Shown here piece by piece: positions 12,991 through 23,530 of a stretch of 64,000 nucleotides of DNA. The translations under genes and the position numbers were made by a program. A model generated the notes under the pieces. That model did not search any database. It worked only from the letters and a program-made list of their open reading frames with translations, and was not told where the DNA came from. Source of the DNA: Toxotes chatareus (lineage: Eukaryota > Chordata > Actinopteri > Toxotidae); assembly GCA_016801885.1 (NCBI GenBank), contig CM028902.1:20613580-20677579 (forward strand), written 5' to 3'. Positions within the stretch are counted from its first letter, which is position 1, and each line of letters opens with the position of its first letter.

Positions 12991-13682
12991 GCACAAGTTG
13001 AGGCTGAAATGTACTAGTGATAAACTGATAACACAAATCATCACAAATCATCACTAAAGGCTTTAAAAAGTAGTTTATCGTTTAAGTAGTTTAGTAGCAG
13101 TGGTTTTACCTTGAGAGTCTCTAAACTCTAAACCGCAACAACTGAAGACCACAAAAACAGTATGCAAAGACAAATATCATTTGGTCCCTGACATTATATA
13201 TCTCGCAGTCTCTGACTGATCCCAACGTTTGAAATCAATCTTGACTCACATCCCCATAATCTGTGCAAGACCAACATTTGAAGGACAACAGATTTTAATG
13301 TCAAAGCCAATTTACTGTAAATGGGGTACAATTGTACTATTAGTGCTGTAGAGCTTGTTGTATAATGTCCCCTGTGGCTCTGGAGGGAACTTGACAAAAA
13401 TAACTCAAGTGACATCATGCAACATTTTAATAAAAGCCTGTTAAAACCTATAACTGTGGTATAACTTTGTATATTTCAAAGTGTGGTGGGGAATCCTCCC
13501 CTACTCTAGGTGGAGCTGCTGAGTGCAGTCCCTCCCAACTCCTCCTAATCAGGAACAAGTTATATAAGACACCTGTGAGCTTTTGTCTCTCCTTTTTTGC
13601 CTCCTGCTCTGTGGCTGTCCATTGCTTGTGAGACAAGTTTTTAGCATCCTGTGGTTCACCTGTGCACTATTGCGGTATTGCT

Positions 13683-13858
13683 CCTGGTCTTTTTTAGATG
13701 TAACTTGCTCTTAGTTTGCCCCTTGTTTTGCCCCTGGTCTTTTTTTAGATGTAGCTTGCTCTTAGTTTGCCCCTTGTTTTGCCCCTGGTCTTTTTTTAGA
13801 TGTAGCTTGCTCTTAGTTTGCCCCTTGTTTTGCCCTAGTTTGCCCCTGCTCTTTTTAG
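13683..13858. repeat. Minisatellite, 50/51-bp unit, about 3.5 copies
   Basis: The units start at 13683, 13733 and 13784 with CCTGGTCTTTTTT, continue through AGATGTAGCTTGCTCTTAG and close with TTTGCCCCTTGTTTTGCCC. A truncated, diverged unit follows. The three full units are nearly identical. The 17-codon periodic frame through it is a by-product of a unit length near a multiple of three; it starts with GTG and has no gene context. Confidence 0.9.
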
Positions 13859-15086
13859 ACATAGTTTGCCCTTAGTTCACCCTTCAGTTAGCTCTTGTTG
13901 GACCTTAGTTTAACCTTTGTTCATTAGTTTAGATTTAGCCTTTATATTTAGATTTGGTTTGTAGATTTATCTGATCTTTTGTCTTGATTTTTGCCTTGAG
14001 TTTAGGTTTCTTTTTAGGTTTCTGTTTTCTTGGTCATCCTTATTTGATTTTTTTTTTTGTTTGAGTTTGTTTCTCGCCAACTGGGTTACTTTGTATTTTT
14101 GCTTTACTGCTTATTGTTATTGTTTATTGGGTCACATTATATTTTTTGCTTTACCATCATTGTTCATTTTGCTTGTGATTTAATTTTGTTTTGAGATTCT
14201 TTTCTTTCTAGGTGGAGTGCTACTGTGGACAGGCTAGGCACCTGTGGTGAGGGCCCATCACTGAACTGCATGTGAGTTAACACACAGGGACACTGTAGAC
14301 TGCACTCCTGGCACTGCTTTGTGTAGTTTACCTCTCTGCATGCGACCTCTGAATTTCCTGGGGTGCAGGTCCCCAGGTGGCATTGTCGGTGATTTCAATC
14401 CACCCTTCAGTGTCCCTCGCCACAAAAGGCAAGGATGTTTACCAGGCAGGCAAGTGTAACGAAAAAGTCCTATCAAGATGCATTATGGGAAGTGTGGGAT
14501 CCAGCTTTTTTGGGACCCACTCTAGGCAATATAAGTCAGGAAATCTTACCCCCACTGCATCAGTATTCACCATTTTTCTGTCTCTTGCAACTTCATGGAA
14601 GTGTGATCCTGAATCACTGGAATAGTCCTTAAAAATATGTGTCATGTCTCTGCACCCCTCCACTGGTTTGTTTCCCAGTGGTGCTCATTATGGCACACTT
14701 ATAGCAATGCTGCACCTTGTTGTGTTGTTCAAACCAAAAAACCTAATTTTTCCTAATACTTGGATATATTTTTTAACCATTATGTCTGCTCCATGTCTGT
14801 TTGCACTTGTTAAATTCCACTGCAAACCAAGTTTTACATGGCTTCAGGGGTTTGTACACATTCTGGAGAGGTTTCTTCTCTGCACCTAGTTCGACCTCCT
14901 GCTGGCTGCAGAGCAATTTCAGTATCTCTGTTTTCAGGCAGTCCTCTGCTTCAGTGATGATCATGATGATAATGATGGTTATGTTGATGAATATGATGTT
15001 GATAATGATGTTGACTGGTAGATTACATCATAAGCATAGACTGTGCCAATGATTGCCAGTCCTATGTGGCTCCTACTTCATGGACT

Positions 15087-15088
<2 letters not shown>

Positions 15089-15119
<31 letters not shown>
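15089..15119. repeat. (GT)15 microsatellite
   Basis: Uninterrupted GT tract 190 bases upstream of the CpG-rich cbln1 promoter block, followed by a GA-rich stretch. Confidence 0.95.
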
Positions 15120-15120
<1 letters not shown>

Positions 15121-15279
15121 ATGGGGGGAGGGGGGATAGATAGAGTATAAAGCACAATAGACAGATAGATAGAATATGGGTAAAAGAGAATGGGAAGGGG
15201 AGGCAGGGATGGAGTAAGCCAAAGAGAGAGAGAAAGAAAGGGAGAGAGACGGGGAGAGAGAGGGAGAGAGATGCTAGAT

Positions 15280-15480
15280 AAAATAGAGGGGCGGGGAGGG
15301 GGCGGTCGGCACGCAGTGATTGGAAAATATCAAAGACGCGCACGCGCTAATCCGATGATGGGTCTCCGTTACCGGGGGGAGGGAGGGGTGTGTTAAAAAA
15401 AAAAAAAAAAAAAAGTAGTACCAGGGGCGGGAGCATCTTGAGCTCGCGCGCCGCGTCCCTTCCTCTCGAGCCTTTTGTGT
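15280..15480 (+). promoter_or_regulatory. cbln1: Probable cbln1 promoter, GC-rich and TATA-less
   Basis: This block sits 0.5-0.7 kb upstream of the cbln1 start codon. Base composition changes abruptly here from AT- and GA-rich DNA to CpG-rich DNA. Two Sp1-type GC boxes are visible (GGGGCGGGG at 15288-15296 and GGGGGCGG at 15298-15305), followed by an inverted CCAAT box (ATTGG, 15319-15323). CpG dinucleotides stay dense through exon 1 to about 16260, so promoter and exon 1 form one CpG island. I see no convincing TATA box at a sensible distance. The exact transcription start cannot be read from sequence alone; the promoter call rests on position and composition. Confidence 0.6.
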
Positions 15481-15910
15481 TTGAAACTCTCATATCTCAC
15501 ATATCAATAATTCAAGCGCGCGCGAGAGAGAGCAGACGGAGCTCCCTCCCGCGCGCTATGAGTTGTGCTGCCTCGTCACTCGTCCAGGGCCCCTCCGCAC
15601 CGCGCGCGACTCCCGCTTTCTGTGTCTCCAAGTGACAGAAAAGCTGCTGAGAAGTGAGGAAAGAGGAGAAGGACAGGTGAAAACTGGGAGCTCGACCGGA
15701 AGTACGAGGGTAATAACCTGATTTTCGAAAAAAAGAAAAAAAAGTAGGAGAGAAGCATTAAAAATAAACCGTCTGATTTTCCCTCAAAGAGACTTCGAGA
15801 GGAACAAACAGTTTTCTGTCGGCTCACAAAATCCAAGAAAGCGGAGTGGCATCTAGTTGTAAAACAAACCTTAAGGTCCATCGGGGAACGCAGGGAAACT
15901 CTTTCCACCC

Positions 15911-15941
<31 letters not shown>

Positions 15942-16005
15942 GAAGGGGAATAGACCCGGTTTGAGGTGTGAAGACGACCGAAGAAGTTCGCCGTTCTGGT
16001 CCGGT
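15481..16005 (+). other. cbln1: Probable cbln1 5' UTR
   Basis: This is CpG-rich leader sequence running up to the first in-frame ATG of cbln1. It includes an uninterrupted run of 28 T at 15914-15941, ending 64 bases before the start codon. Upstream ATGs exist, for example at 15558, but none is in frame with and continuous to the cbln1 reading frame. The 5' boundary is a guess because the transcription start is not known. A GACAG|GTGAAA donor-like site near 15675 could indicate a leader intron, but no partner acceptor stands out. Confidence 0.5.
15914..15941 (+). repeat. T28 homopolymer in the cbln1 leader
   Basis: Uninterrupted T run inside the probable 5' UTR, 64 bases before the start codon. 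Confidence 0.95.
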
Positions 16006-16263
16006 ATGTTGGCGTTTTGCCTGCTCAGCGCCGTGTGGCTCGCGGCGAGCCCGGCCCGCGCTCAGAACGAGACGGAACCAATCGTCCTGGAGGGGAAGTG
16101 CCTAGTGGTGTGCGACTCCAACCCGACCTCGGACCCCACGGGCACGGCACTCGGGATCTCGGTGCGCTCGGGCAGCGCCAAGGTGGCGTTTTCCGCAGTC
16201 CGGAACACCAACCACGAACCCTCCGAGATGAGCAACCGAACCATGGTCATCTACTTCGATCGG
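16006..16263 (+). CDS. cbln1: Cerebellin-1, coding exon 1 (residues 1-86)
   Basis: Cbln1 is a secreted synaptic organiser. It is released mainly by cerebellar granule cells and bridges presynaptic neurexin to postsynaptic GluD2. This exon encodes a signal peptide (about residues 1-19, cleavage expected after SPARA before QNETEP) and N-glycosylation sequons at N21 and N77. It also encodes the KCLVVC hinge cysteines C32 and C36, which link trimers into hexamers in the family, and the start of the C1q domain. Residues 55-70 correspond to the classical cerebellin hexadecapeptide with two conservative changes (I to V, S to N). SNPTSDPTGTALG identifies Cbln1 rather than Cbln2 or Cbln4. I chose the ATG at 16006 because the frame has no earlier ATG; a longer reading would need a TTG start inside the poly-T run. 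The exon ends at CGG|GTAGGA, phase 0. Confidence 0.96.
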
Positions 16264-16510
16264 GTAGGAGGCAAAATATTTGCTTTGCTATATTCTACCT
16301 AACAATAGCAACACAAAATGAAAGAAAGAAAGTTAGTTTTTTATTTTTTTTTTCTGTCAGTTTTATTTAAATGAATGCCGTAGACCAGCTTACATACGAA
16401 GTTTGAGACGGTGTGTGTTTAATGTGTAGCGTGTATATTGCTTGGTGTGGTAACTCTCCCTCCATGTAGCGGGCACAACTTACCTATCAGTGGACGGAAG
16501 CGTAGGCTAG

Positions 16511-16540
<30 letters not shown>
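16511..16540. repeat. (CA)n microsatellite in cbln1 intron 1
   Basis: CA units with a single CG interruption. Confidence 0.95.
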
Positions 16541-16541
<1 letters not shown>

Positions 16542-17722
16542 GCTTCAGAGACAATATAATGGGCTGTGTTTCATGCGCCAAAGACGATTTAATAGCCTCC
16601 TCAGATTGTTTCCCTCGGCCTTTTTCTGCGTCTCAAAACAAAACTCCAAAATACAGAATACAGAGTATGTGCAATAAATTCTCAACGTAATCAAGGGTCA
16701 TGCTGTGTAAGACTATAAGAGAGTCGGTAAAACCAAAAATCCAGGTTAAATTAGGCGATGGATGTATGCCACAGAGGCTGGACATACGTGCAGCTGCTTC
16801 TCGTGCACCTCTGGTAATGGTCTCGTGGACAGCAGGGAGCTGCCCCATTCGAGATAACCAGAAGTGGACTTGAAGTGAATCTGTCTCGGTAACGATTCTT
16901 TTTATAGGTAATACATTTCCAAAGTGGCTGAGAAAGAATAGCCTGGTAGGCAAGGCTTTTGAATATTTTAACTTTTTGAGCTGACAATACGCAATATGGG
17001 AACTGACATCTTGCCAAATAATTTAGTAACGGCGGGTCGCGAGGGTGAGGTCCTACCCGCCTGCCGTTAAAGGTTAATTCTCCCTCAAACTGCCGTTCAA
17101 TTACACGCCATAGTTCGCCTCCATCCATAAAACCAGACATTTGGCTGCAGAAATGCATAATTGAAAATTTCATTTGAGAGACTGATTAAGTTCCCTTTCA
17201 TTCTCAATAAAGTTTGGGAGTTCTGACAGGGGAAAAGCCTTAGATAAAAGCAGAGAGTTATCCCTCTACATCTACAATCTGAATGTGTGGACCGGGGCCC
17301 GAGGGGCCCTTTTGAGTCCTCTATCCAAAAAATAAGAGAGGTACCAATTTCAATAGGCTATCCTGGAAATTATTCCAAAAAGAAAATGCAAAATAAGGGC
17401 TCGTGGGCTGAATTGGTTTCACTCTCTCCTACAAAATGAATCAATAATACTAAGTAAACAATGATAAAATTTGTAAGAGTAAATTTTGTCAGAAGGGGTC
17501 CTTTGCTTAATGTGGGTCTAACTGGAGTCACATGTCACATTAAAATATTTGGGACTGAGTGCTTTTTAACATGCAGACTGTGTCTCCAGTTGTTGTTTGT
17601 CAGGACGTCCAAAATAATAAATTTTTTATGCACCCATGTGATTTGCAGTGACTTCTGAATGCAAATACTGGCACAGACATATGCCAGATAAAGAAATTTT
17701 ACCAACAAATTTTTGTCTCTGC

Positions 17723-17747
17723 TTTCTTTCTTTCTTTCTTTCTTTAG
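17723..17747 (+). repeat. (CTTT)n microsatellite forming the exon 2 acceptor
   Basis: Five to six CTTT units run directly into the AG of the cbln1 exon 2 splice acceptor. The simple repeat therefore provides the whole polypyrimidine tract of this junction. Length variation in the repeat would change the splice signal itself. Confidence 0.9.
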
Positions 17748-17867
17748 GTTCTAGTAAACGTTGGAAGGAATTTTGACGAAGAGAGAAGTAATTTCATCGC
17801 GCCGCGCAAAGGGATTTACAGTTTTAACTTCCACGTAGTGAAAGTCTACAACCGCCAAACTATACAG
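17748..17867 (+). CDS. cbln1: Cerebellin-1, coding exon 2 (residues 87-126)
   Basis: This 120-bp exon encodes 40 residues of the C1q globular domain, from VLVNVGRNFD to VYNRQTIQ. It joins exon 1 after FDR and exon 3 before VSLM without splitting a codon, so both flanking introns are phase 0. It includes the beta-strand motif APRKGIYSFNFHV, which is highly conserved across cerebellins. The acceptor is (CTTT)nAG and the donor is CAG|GTAGTG. Substitutions relative to mammalian CBLN1 as I remember it, such as NVGRNFDEERSN, are conservative. The reading frame is intact. Confidence 0.97.
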
Positions 17868-18210
17868 GTAGTGCGTGTTTGTGTGTTTGTCTTTTAATGT
17901 GTGCACGTGCATTTGTGTGTCTGTGTGCGCAACCCACACCACGTGTGCCCCCTCACTGTTTTTCCCCTCATAAAAGTTGAATGTCGTCCACACTGGCAGT
18001 CATTTTGTAGATGTTTGAGATGTCTTTCCCTGGAGACGACGACATAGGCGGGCAGATGAAAGCTAGTCACCCGCCACCCGCCGGCCCAATCATAATTAAT
18101 CAATACAGGCACAGAGGACAGAGCCAAATGAAGCGCGTGTAGCCGGCAGGAGGACGGGGTGCTGTGGAGAGCGCGAGGAGGGGCGCGTGGCTCCATGCGG
18201 CAGCTTTACT

Positions 18211-18231
18211 TTCAGAACCACGGACAGCGAC
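18211..18231 (+). promoter_or_regulatory. RE1/NRSE-like element (REST/NRSF binding site)
   Basis: This 21-base stretch matches the canonical RE1 consensus as I know it at 19 of 21 positions. The differences are C to A at positions 6 and 20. Both half sites are present with normal spacing: TTCAGAACC on the left and GGACAGCGA on the right. It lies 344 bases into cbln1 intron 2, in a locally GC-rich block. REST silences neuronal genes in non-neuronal cells, and cbln1 is a neuron-specific gene, so the site makes sense in context. Binding is inferred. Confidence 0.75.
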
Positions 18232-18639
18232 GTTTCCTCCTCTGTGTCTTTTCATAGAAAGAGGCAGCAGGCAGGCTGAGGTTTTTGGCTATTTGCAAAA
18301 TTAAAACATTAAGTAAATTTTGAACAGAGCAAACAGAGACAGGCATTTTAATTTTCTCTCACATACGCACAGAGATTCACAAACTCACATGGGTTTTATG
18401 GGAAAATAATCACTTATTTGTTTCTCACGCAGTCTCACACACACACACACACTGCCTGCAGTGTGCCCAATCACAACTCTTCTTTCATCTTGCTAACAAC
18501 TCATTTTTCTGTCCTATTACTCAGATGCTGTCTCCATATTCTTTTGATGTGTCAGGCGACAGAAATCACTTGAGCAGTCTTAAGCCCATTTCCAGCGTTT
18601 AACATGCACATGATGATGCTTTACAAGCCACACAGCGTT

Positions 18640-18990
18640 AATTACAATGTATCTCCTGCAAATTAAACTGTTGTGTAATTATGCTGTTGGGTCCCTGGGG
18701 CTTTGGCATTACGTTTTTCTGCTTATACTTTATTATTGGAGTCTTGAATTAATTAGCATGGCAGCAGCAGTAACGGCAATAACAACAACAAGGAGGGCGG
18801 GCGAAACGTGAAGGGGAAAAGCTATGTCAAGCTCTGTGTGTACTCCCAGCCATCTTTGCATGACTGAATGCAAATAGACCATGGACGGCAAACACTTGAC
18901 TCACGGCACTGAGGTAATTAAGTCTGTCATACCATGCAGAACACAATGGTGATAATGCCTGTCACATTACCATTAGTGCTGTTATGTGTG
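18640..18990 (+). promoter_or_regulatory. Candidate intronic enhancer with inverted POU octamers
   Basis: This balanced-composition block in intron 2 lacks simple repeats. It carries several homeodomain cores (TAATTA/TTAATTAG near 18675 and 18745, TAATTAAG near 18915). It also contains an inverted octamer pair, TTTGCAT at 18855-18861 and ATGCAAAT at 18868-18875, with six bases between the heptamer arms. This density of developmental transcription-factor cores is typical of vertebrate conserved non-coding elements. Conservation cannot be tested here, so this is an inference from motif content. Confidence 0.4.
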
Positions 18991-19399
18991 CCAATTTGCT
19001 GTGTTCTTATTGTATAGTTACGAGATACCGATAGCTGCAAAACAGCAAAAGAGGGATTTACAAGCAAAATAAAGAAGTTGTTACTGGCTGACTTTTACAA
19101 CCATAATCTTTAGGTTAAAGTACAGCACTTACCGGCAAGTCCTGTCCAGTGTAAATCCTCTAAAGCGTTAAACATTTTTAGATAATAACATTTGAAAACT
19201 GATTTTGAGTGTTTAGTAAAAGCTTTGTTCGGTCACGTTTTTGACACGAAACAGAGAGGTGTAGGTTGTCCTCTCTCCTCTGAGCATCCAACCTGTGTGC
19301 TGCTCACCCTCAACCTCTTCCACTCATCCTCCCATCCATCCTGCGCATCTGCTGTGTTGAAAACTCCCACTGTTTGATTGCCTTAGAGGCAGCAACTAT

Positions 19400-19720
19400 G
19401 GTGCATGCAGGAGATGAGAGACAGCAGGAAAAGGAGAGTGATGGAGAGTAAATGTAAAACGGTGAGAGGGACAAGGGGAAAGAAAAGAGGCATGAGAAGG
19501 CCATGGAACAAGGAAAGTGAAGAGAAAATGGGGAATGGAAAGAAACAGAGGGCAAATGGAGAACTAGAAAAAAGGTGGGAGGATTGGAGGGAGGGACAGA
19601 AGATAAAAAGAAAAAGAAGGAATTGTATGAAAGATGGAAGGGATAAGTCAGAGAAGAACAATAGGTGGACAGGAGAGAAAGAGAATGAGAGGGTTCAGAC
19701 AGGCTGAAGAAAGGAAGAAG
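19400..19720 (+). repeat. Purine-rich (GA) low-complexity tract in intron 2
   Basis: About 300 bases of nearly all-purine sequence (AGAGA, GGAAA, GAGAAAG types) on the + strand. Apparent open frames on both strands here are lysine/glutamate- or serine/phenylalanine/leucine-rich artefacts of the composition. Confidence 0.8.
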
Positions 19721-21413
19721 GAAGAAAGCCAGACATCATGAGTAGCTATTGATCAGCAGATGCTGGGTAGATGTACAAAGGGAAGGATAACAGTTAGTCC
19801 CGTCTCTCATCAGTCCTTTCCTGTGCAGGGATCTGTCTGTCTATCTGTTAGGGGGTGATGTGGGTGTCAAAACACCACTGAAACCTATGTCTCTATCTCC
19901 CTGTGCTTTTTTGCCTAGCAATTAAATCCAAGCATTGCAAATTAAATACAGTATATTCACTGATCTAAAGGGTACTCTATCAGGCTACCTGTAACGCCAC
20001 CCAAAAGCGATGCCCATACTTCCATTAATGGATAGCTTTCTTACATTATTTTTGAAAATCCCTCACAACATACATATCAAATACTTTCTTTCGATACAGG
20101 ATTCAATTTCAAGTGCAACCAGGCTATTTACATTTCTTACATGTGCCACTGCTGCCTATTTGAAATCAAACTGAAACAAATGAATTCCATCTCCCTTAGT
20201 GAACATCTTGTACAGTACCTGCAGCTTGGAACAGAGAGCTCGCAGATCAGAAAGGCAAACAGATGAGGTGCTGCTGGGATATCAGTACTCGAGGTGTATG
20301 AGGGGCTCTCTGGTTTGATTGGTCAACGTTTTAATGCTTCTTTTTCACTGCTTTTTGAAGACTGTAATACTGTATATTGGAAATAATTTGAGGTACTAGA
20401 CAGGGGTTAACGTGCCTTCCGCTGAAGCACTGCTTGGCATCTTGAACAAAATCAAAACATAAACCGGCAGTTTTATTATTATTATTAATCAGTCTGTCAG
20501 TGTTAAGTAGATGTTGTTTTAATAAATGAGCACTGAATCCAAATTTCAGAAAAGATTATTAAGAGGAAAAAATCTTTTGGTCAAGATATGTAGAAGAAAT
20601 TCTGTAGTACTGTTGTTGTATTTTTGCTGTGTGAACGAGTGATATTTTACAGTATTTTGAGCACCCAAGCATTCAGAAGTGGCAGCCATAAAGGCCTCTG
20701 GGTAAAGCAGCTCTGTTGGCGTGAAAGCTACAAGGAGCGCATCTAAAATGTGTATTAAGGCCTTTCTGGTTCTGTCATTTTTCCATTGAGAGGAGAAAAC
20801 GTGGAGGCACTGCTTCAAAGCTGTTGATAGCACACTGTCTCGATAAAGTAAGATTTTACCTTTTACATACTACTTCTTGGGTTGGAAGAACTTATTTCAC
20901 ATTTCGACTCAGAGGAGTTGCATCTGTCTGCAACAAAGCTGAATCCTTTCAACTCTTTCAGTGCTCACCCGTGTTTGTGCTTTGGTTTCCAAAAAAAACA
21001 AATTTTTATTCTCTCACCTGGGTCACCCCGTACGGTAATGAGATATTTCACTCCTGACAAATAGCAAACACACTTTGTTTTCAAATACCGTGCAGTACAT
21101 TCAGAACAGCGAATGCTACCCCTGTTAATAGTACTTTATACTATTGCAAGAAGACTGTAAGTGATATATACGCGGTTCAGCTCATTTCAGTTTACCACAG
21201 TTATTCCATGCTGAAATCCAAATGTGTGTTTATGTGTATCTGTGTTGCTGTTAACTACTCATTACTTACTGCACCAGATTTGTCCTGATTTAATTCATTA
21301 TTATGCTTGTTTTTTTACACAGTATATGCACAGGTGGTAGAAAGGGGAAATAAATCACCACAGCATTTCAACATACAGATGAAGCAGGACTTTAAATAGA
21401 CTTATCAACTGTT

Positions 21414-21452
21414 CAAAATATCCAACCACCATGTGGGTGGTTGGATATTTTG
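21414..21452. repeat. Perfect inverted repeat, 17-bp arms and 5-base loop
   Basis: The left arm CAAAATATCCAACCACC (21414-21430) is exactly complementary to 21436-21452, with loop ATGTG. It lies in cbln1 intron 2 and would form a stable hairpin in RNA or a cruciform in DNA. No MITE termini or target duplication were recognised around it. Confidence 0.9.
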
Positions 21453-21591
21453 GCCAAGTGAGAGACCATAGTCACTGATTTCATTTCAAGGCAAGATATC
21501 CACTATTGCTACTGTAGTCTGTTATTAGCTGTCTAAAGAGTTTTGCGTCATTCTGAGATTTAGATGTGTTCAAATATGACTACATGTAGCA

Positions 21592-21618
21592 GACATGATA
21601 TCAGATAGATATCATGTC
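21592..21618. repeat. Perfect inverted repeat, 11-bp arms
   Basis: GACATGATATC (21592-21602) is complementary to 21608-21618, with loop AGATA. It lies 140 bases downstream of the larger hairpin at 21414-21452. Confidence 0.85.
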
Positions 21619-22045
21619 AGATGTATTTTTCACAGCATATGAAAAACACACAAGCCAGCTAAGTGCATGCAATTTTTGATATATATGTGTAATGTTTTTT
21701 TTAACAGCATAATTGTAGATTTTAAAGAATCTATAATAAATGTTCTTGTGTTGAATTGTGTAGTCCTCAGTCACAAAGTGCTTATGCTGTATAAGCACCA
21801 CTTCATTAAAGTGATGGTGAATTCTGTTTTAAAAACACATACCCTTTTAAAGATTGATATGTGTATAGAACCACTGAGACGAAACTTTACTCAAGCCACA
21901 TCCCTTCCAGCCGTCCTTAAATATCATCAAACAGTTTATTTAATATAGTCTGATTCCCTGTGCAGCTTTCCACTACAGCCAACAGACTTAAGAGACACTG
22001 GCTAAACACAAAAAAGCCATTATGTAGGAACATGGGAAGCAAGCA

Positions 22046-22047
<2 letters not shown>

Positions 22048-22087
<40 letters not shown>
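22048..22087. repeat. (CA)20 microsatellite in intron 2
   Basis: Uninterrupted CA tract. Confidence 0.95.
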
Positions 22088-22091
<4 letters not shown>

Positions 22092-23254
22092 AATATCTAT
22101 TGTGTTAAGAAGTAACATATATGGTGTGCCAAACAGATCAAAAACTGATTTTTTTAAATGACATCTCTGTTGGTGTGTTTATTCACTTGGTGTGTTTAAA
22201 AGTTTCCAGCTGTGAACAAAGTAAAAGTTTTATTTTTTTAACATGCCTAGTTAACAAATTCAAAGAATGTAAAACCAGACAACCTCCTGCCAACACCAAC
22301 ACATTTAAGCCGTGGTGATACCTGGATAACATACATCTTGGGGCCAAACATAATTCATAGATCTCTAGTTACCAATTTTCATTTTAATGTCTGCGCCGAT
22401 CTGTAACGGCTTGCCTCTTCCTGACCTGTGCCATGTATGACCTGTGCCATGTGTTTTGTTTTTTACCAGCTGAAATACATGTGAGTCTATTCTCCCAAGG
22501 TCACCTTCACTGGTGGCCAAAATGGTGTGTGAACTAGTGAGGCTGTATGTTTAGTATATAAACAGTACAGTGTGATATTACCTTGCAGTTCTCAGGTGTG
22601 GTGGACCACGAGAGATCAGAGTTGTGGGGACTCTAGAGTACAGAATTCCTGAATTTGTCTCTGGAAATTGGCAAATCATTTTTGTTAGAGTGAAAACCAA
22701 AGAGTGGGACTAGGATCAAAAGAATGTAAGAAATACTGGGACGTTTCAGTACACTTCCAACGCACTAGAGCGCGGTGTCTGTGGGAAGCAAGTAGCCAGC
22801 AGTACGTTGATGTGTTGTGCCATGATGAGAGAGTTATGACCAAAAAAAAAAAAAAAAGAAACACAGTCGTTTTGGCTCAGACAGTGTTCGTCTTATAAGG
22901 TGGAGATGCAGGGAAATGAGAGGCAAGTGAAAGCCACATAAATAAACACCTTATCTGTTGCCTTTGAAGCGGTGGCAGGAGAAAGCAGGAGGAAAAGATG
23001 CAATAATGGACTTAGTTTGTCAGCAACTGGCCACAGAGACAGTATATCCTGGGAGTTGTCAGGCCTCACGCACAAACAGTGTATTTTAGCTGCTCGTTTG
23101 TGAGCTTGTTTTAAGGGTGGATGTTGACAAAGCAGACTGGGGTATAGGCCGGGTAATGACTGAGGTAGAGTCATTTTTAGCCATGTCAGTGGGATGGCTC
23201 TAGGGGTGGTGATGTCTCTCTGTCCATTTGAATTTCTGAGAAAGCACAGACATT

Positions 23255-23530
23255 CGTCATTCAACATGAAACCAACTGACTTTGGTGATCCTCTTACTTT
23301 TCCTCCAGCACCACCAGCTGGTCAGAGTTTTCATTAATCTTGTGAAATATCTCAGCACCAAAGTTTGGCACAGGTATTCATGGCCCTGGATGAATCTGAC
23401 AGACTCTGAGGATCCCCCAACTCTTCTTCTAGTGCCACTATGACGTTGATACACGTTTTTTTGTTAAATATTTTGACAACTTTGTCATGAAATTTGGCCC
23501 ATGTAGCATGTCATACCCCTCCTTGTGTCG
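23255..23530. repeat. Decayed copy of an interspersed teleost repeat
   Basis: The block contains phrases such as GACTTTGGTGATCCTCTTAC, CTTTTCCTCCAGCACCACCAG and CATGAAATTTGGCCCATG. From memory these belong to a very common fish interspersed repeat of the 'taking ... tttggtgatcc ... tctagcgccacc ... ccatgaaatttgg' type. The internal subrepeat recurs: the gatcc...gccac phrase appears near 23285 and again near 23410. It lies in cbln1 intron 2. Family assignment is from memory; no transposase is present. Confidence 0.6.

Larger units (their letters stand above)
5872..15279. other. Intergenic DNA upstream of cbln1
   Basis: Mostly AT-rich and low-complexity DNA. Apart from the minus-strand exon-like piece at 7344-7419 and the minisatellite at 13683-13858, I see no coding signal. 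GA-rich tracts occur at 12650-12990 and 15120-15300. A GGCA/GACA stretch lies at 12050-12080. Microsatellites lie at 12216-12237, 12381-12415 and 15089-15119. Confidence 0.65.
16264..17747 (+). other. cbln1: cbln1 intron 1 (1,484 bp)
   Basis: The intron begins GTAGGA and ends in a pyrimidine tract followed by TTTAG. It contains a (CA)n tract at 16511-16540. The section from about 17030 to 17230 is unlike simple filler: it is GC-moderate and includes an ATGCATAATTG-type homeodomain/POU-like stretch near 17155. The last 25 bases before exon 2 are a (CTTT)n microsatellite that also serves as the polypyrimidine tract. No other gene is seen inside. Confidence 0.9.

Noticed and set aside
12624..13054. 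Overlapping minus-strand frames rich in F, L, S and P
   Set aside because: They are the complement of a GA-rich tract and appear in several phases.
13651..13875. 74-codon frame with a 17-residue period
   Set aside because: It has a GTG start and lies over a minisatellite; the periodicity is the DNA repeat itself.
15940..16005. Upstream in-frame extension of cbln1 by 22 residues
   Set aside because: It would have to start at a TTG inside the T28 run. The first ATG in frame is 16006, and it yields a proper signal peptide.
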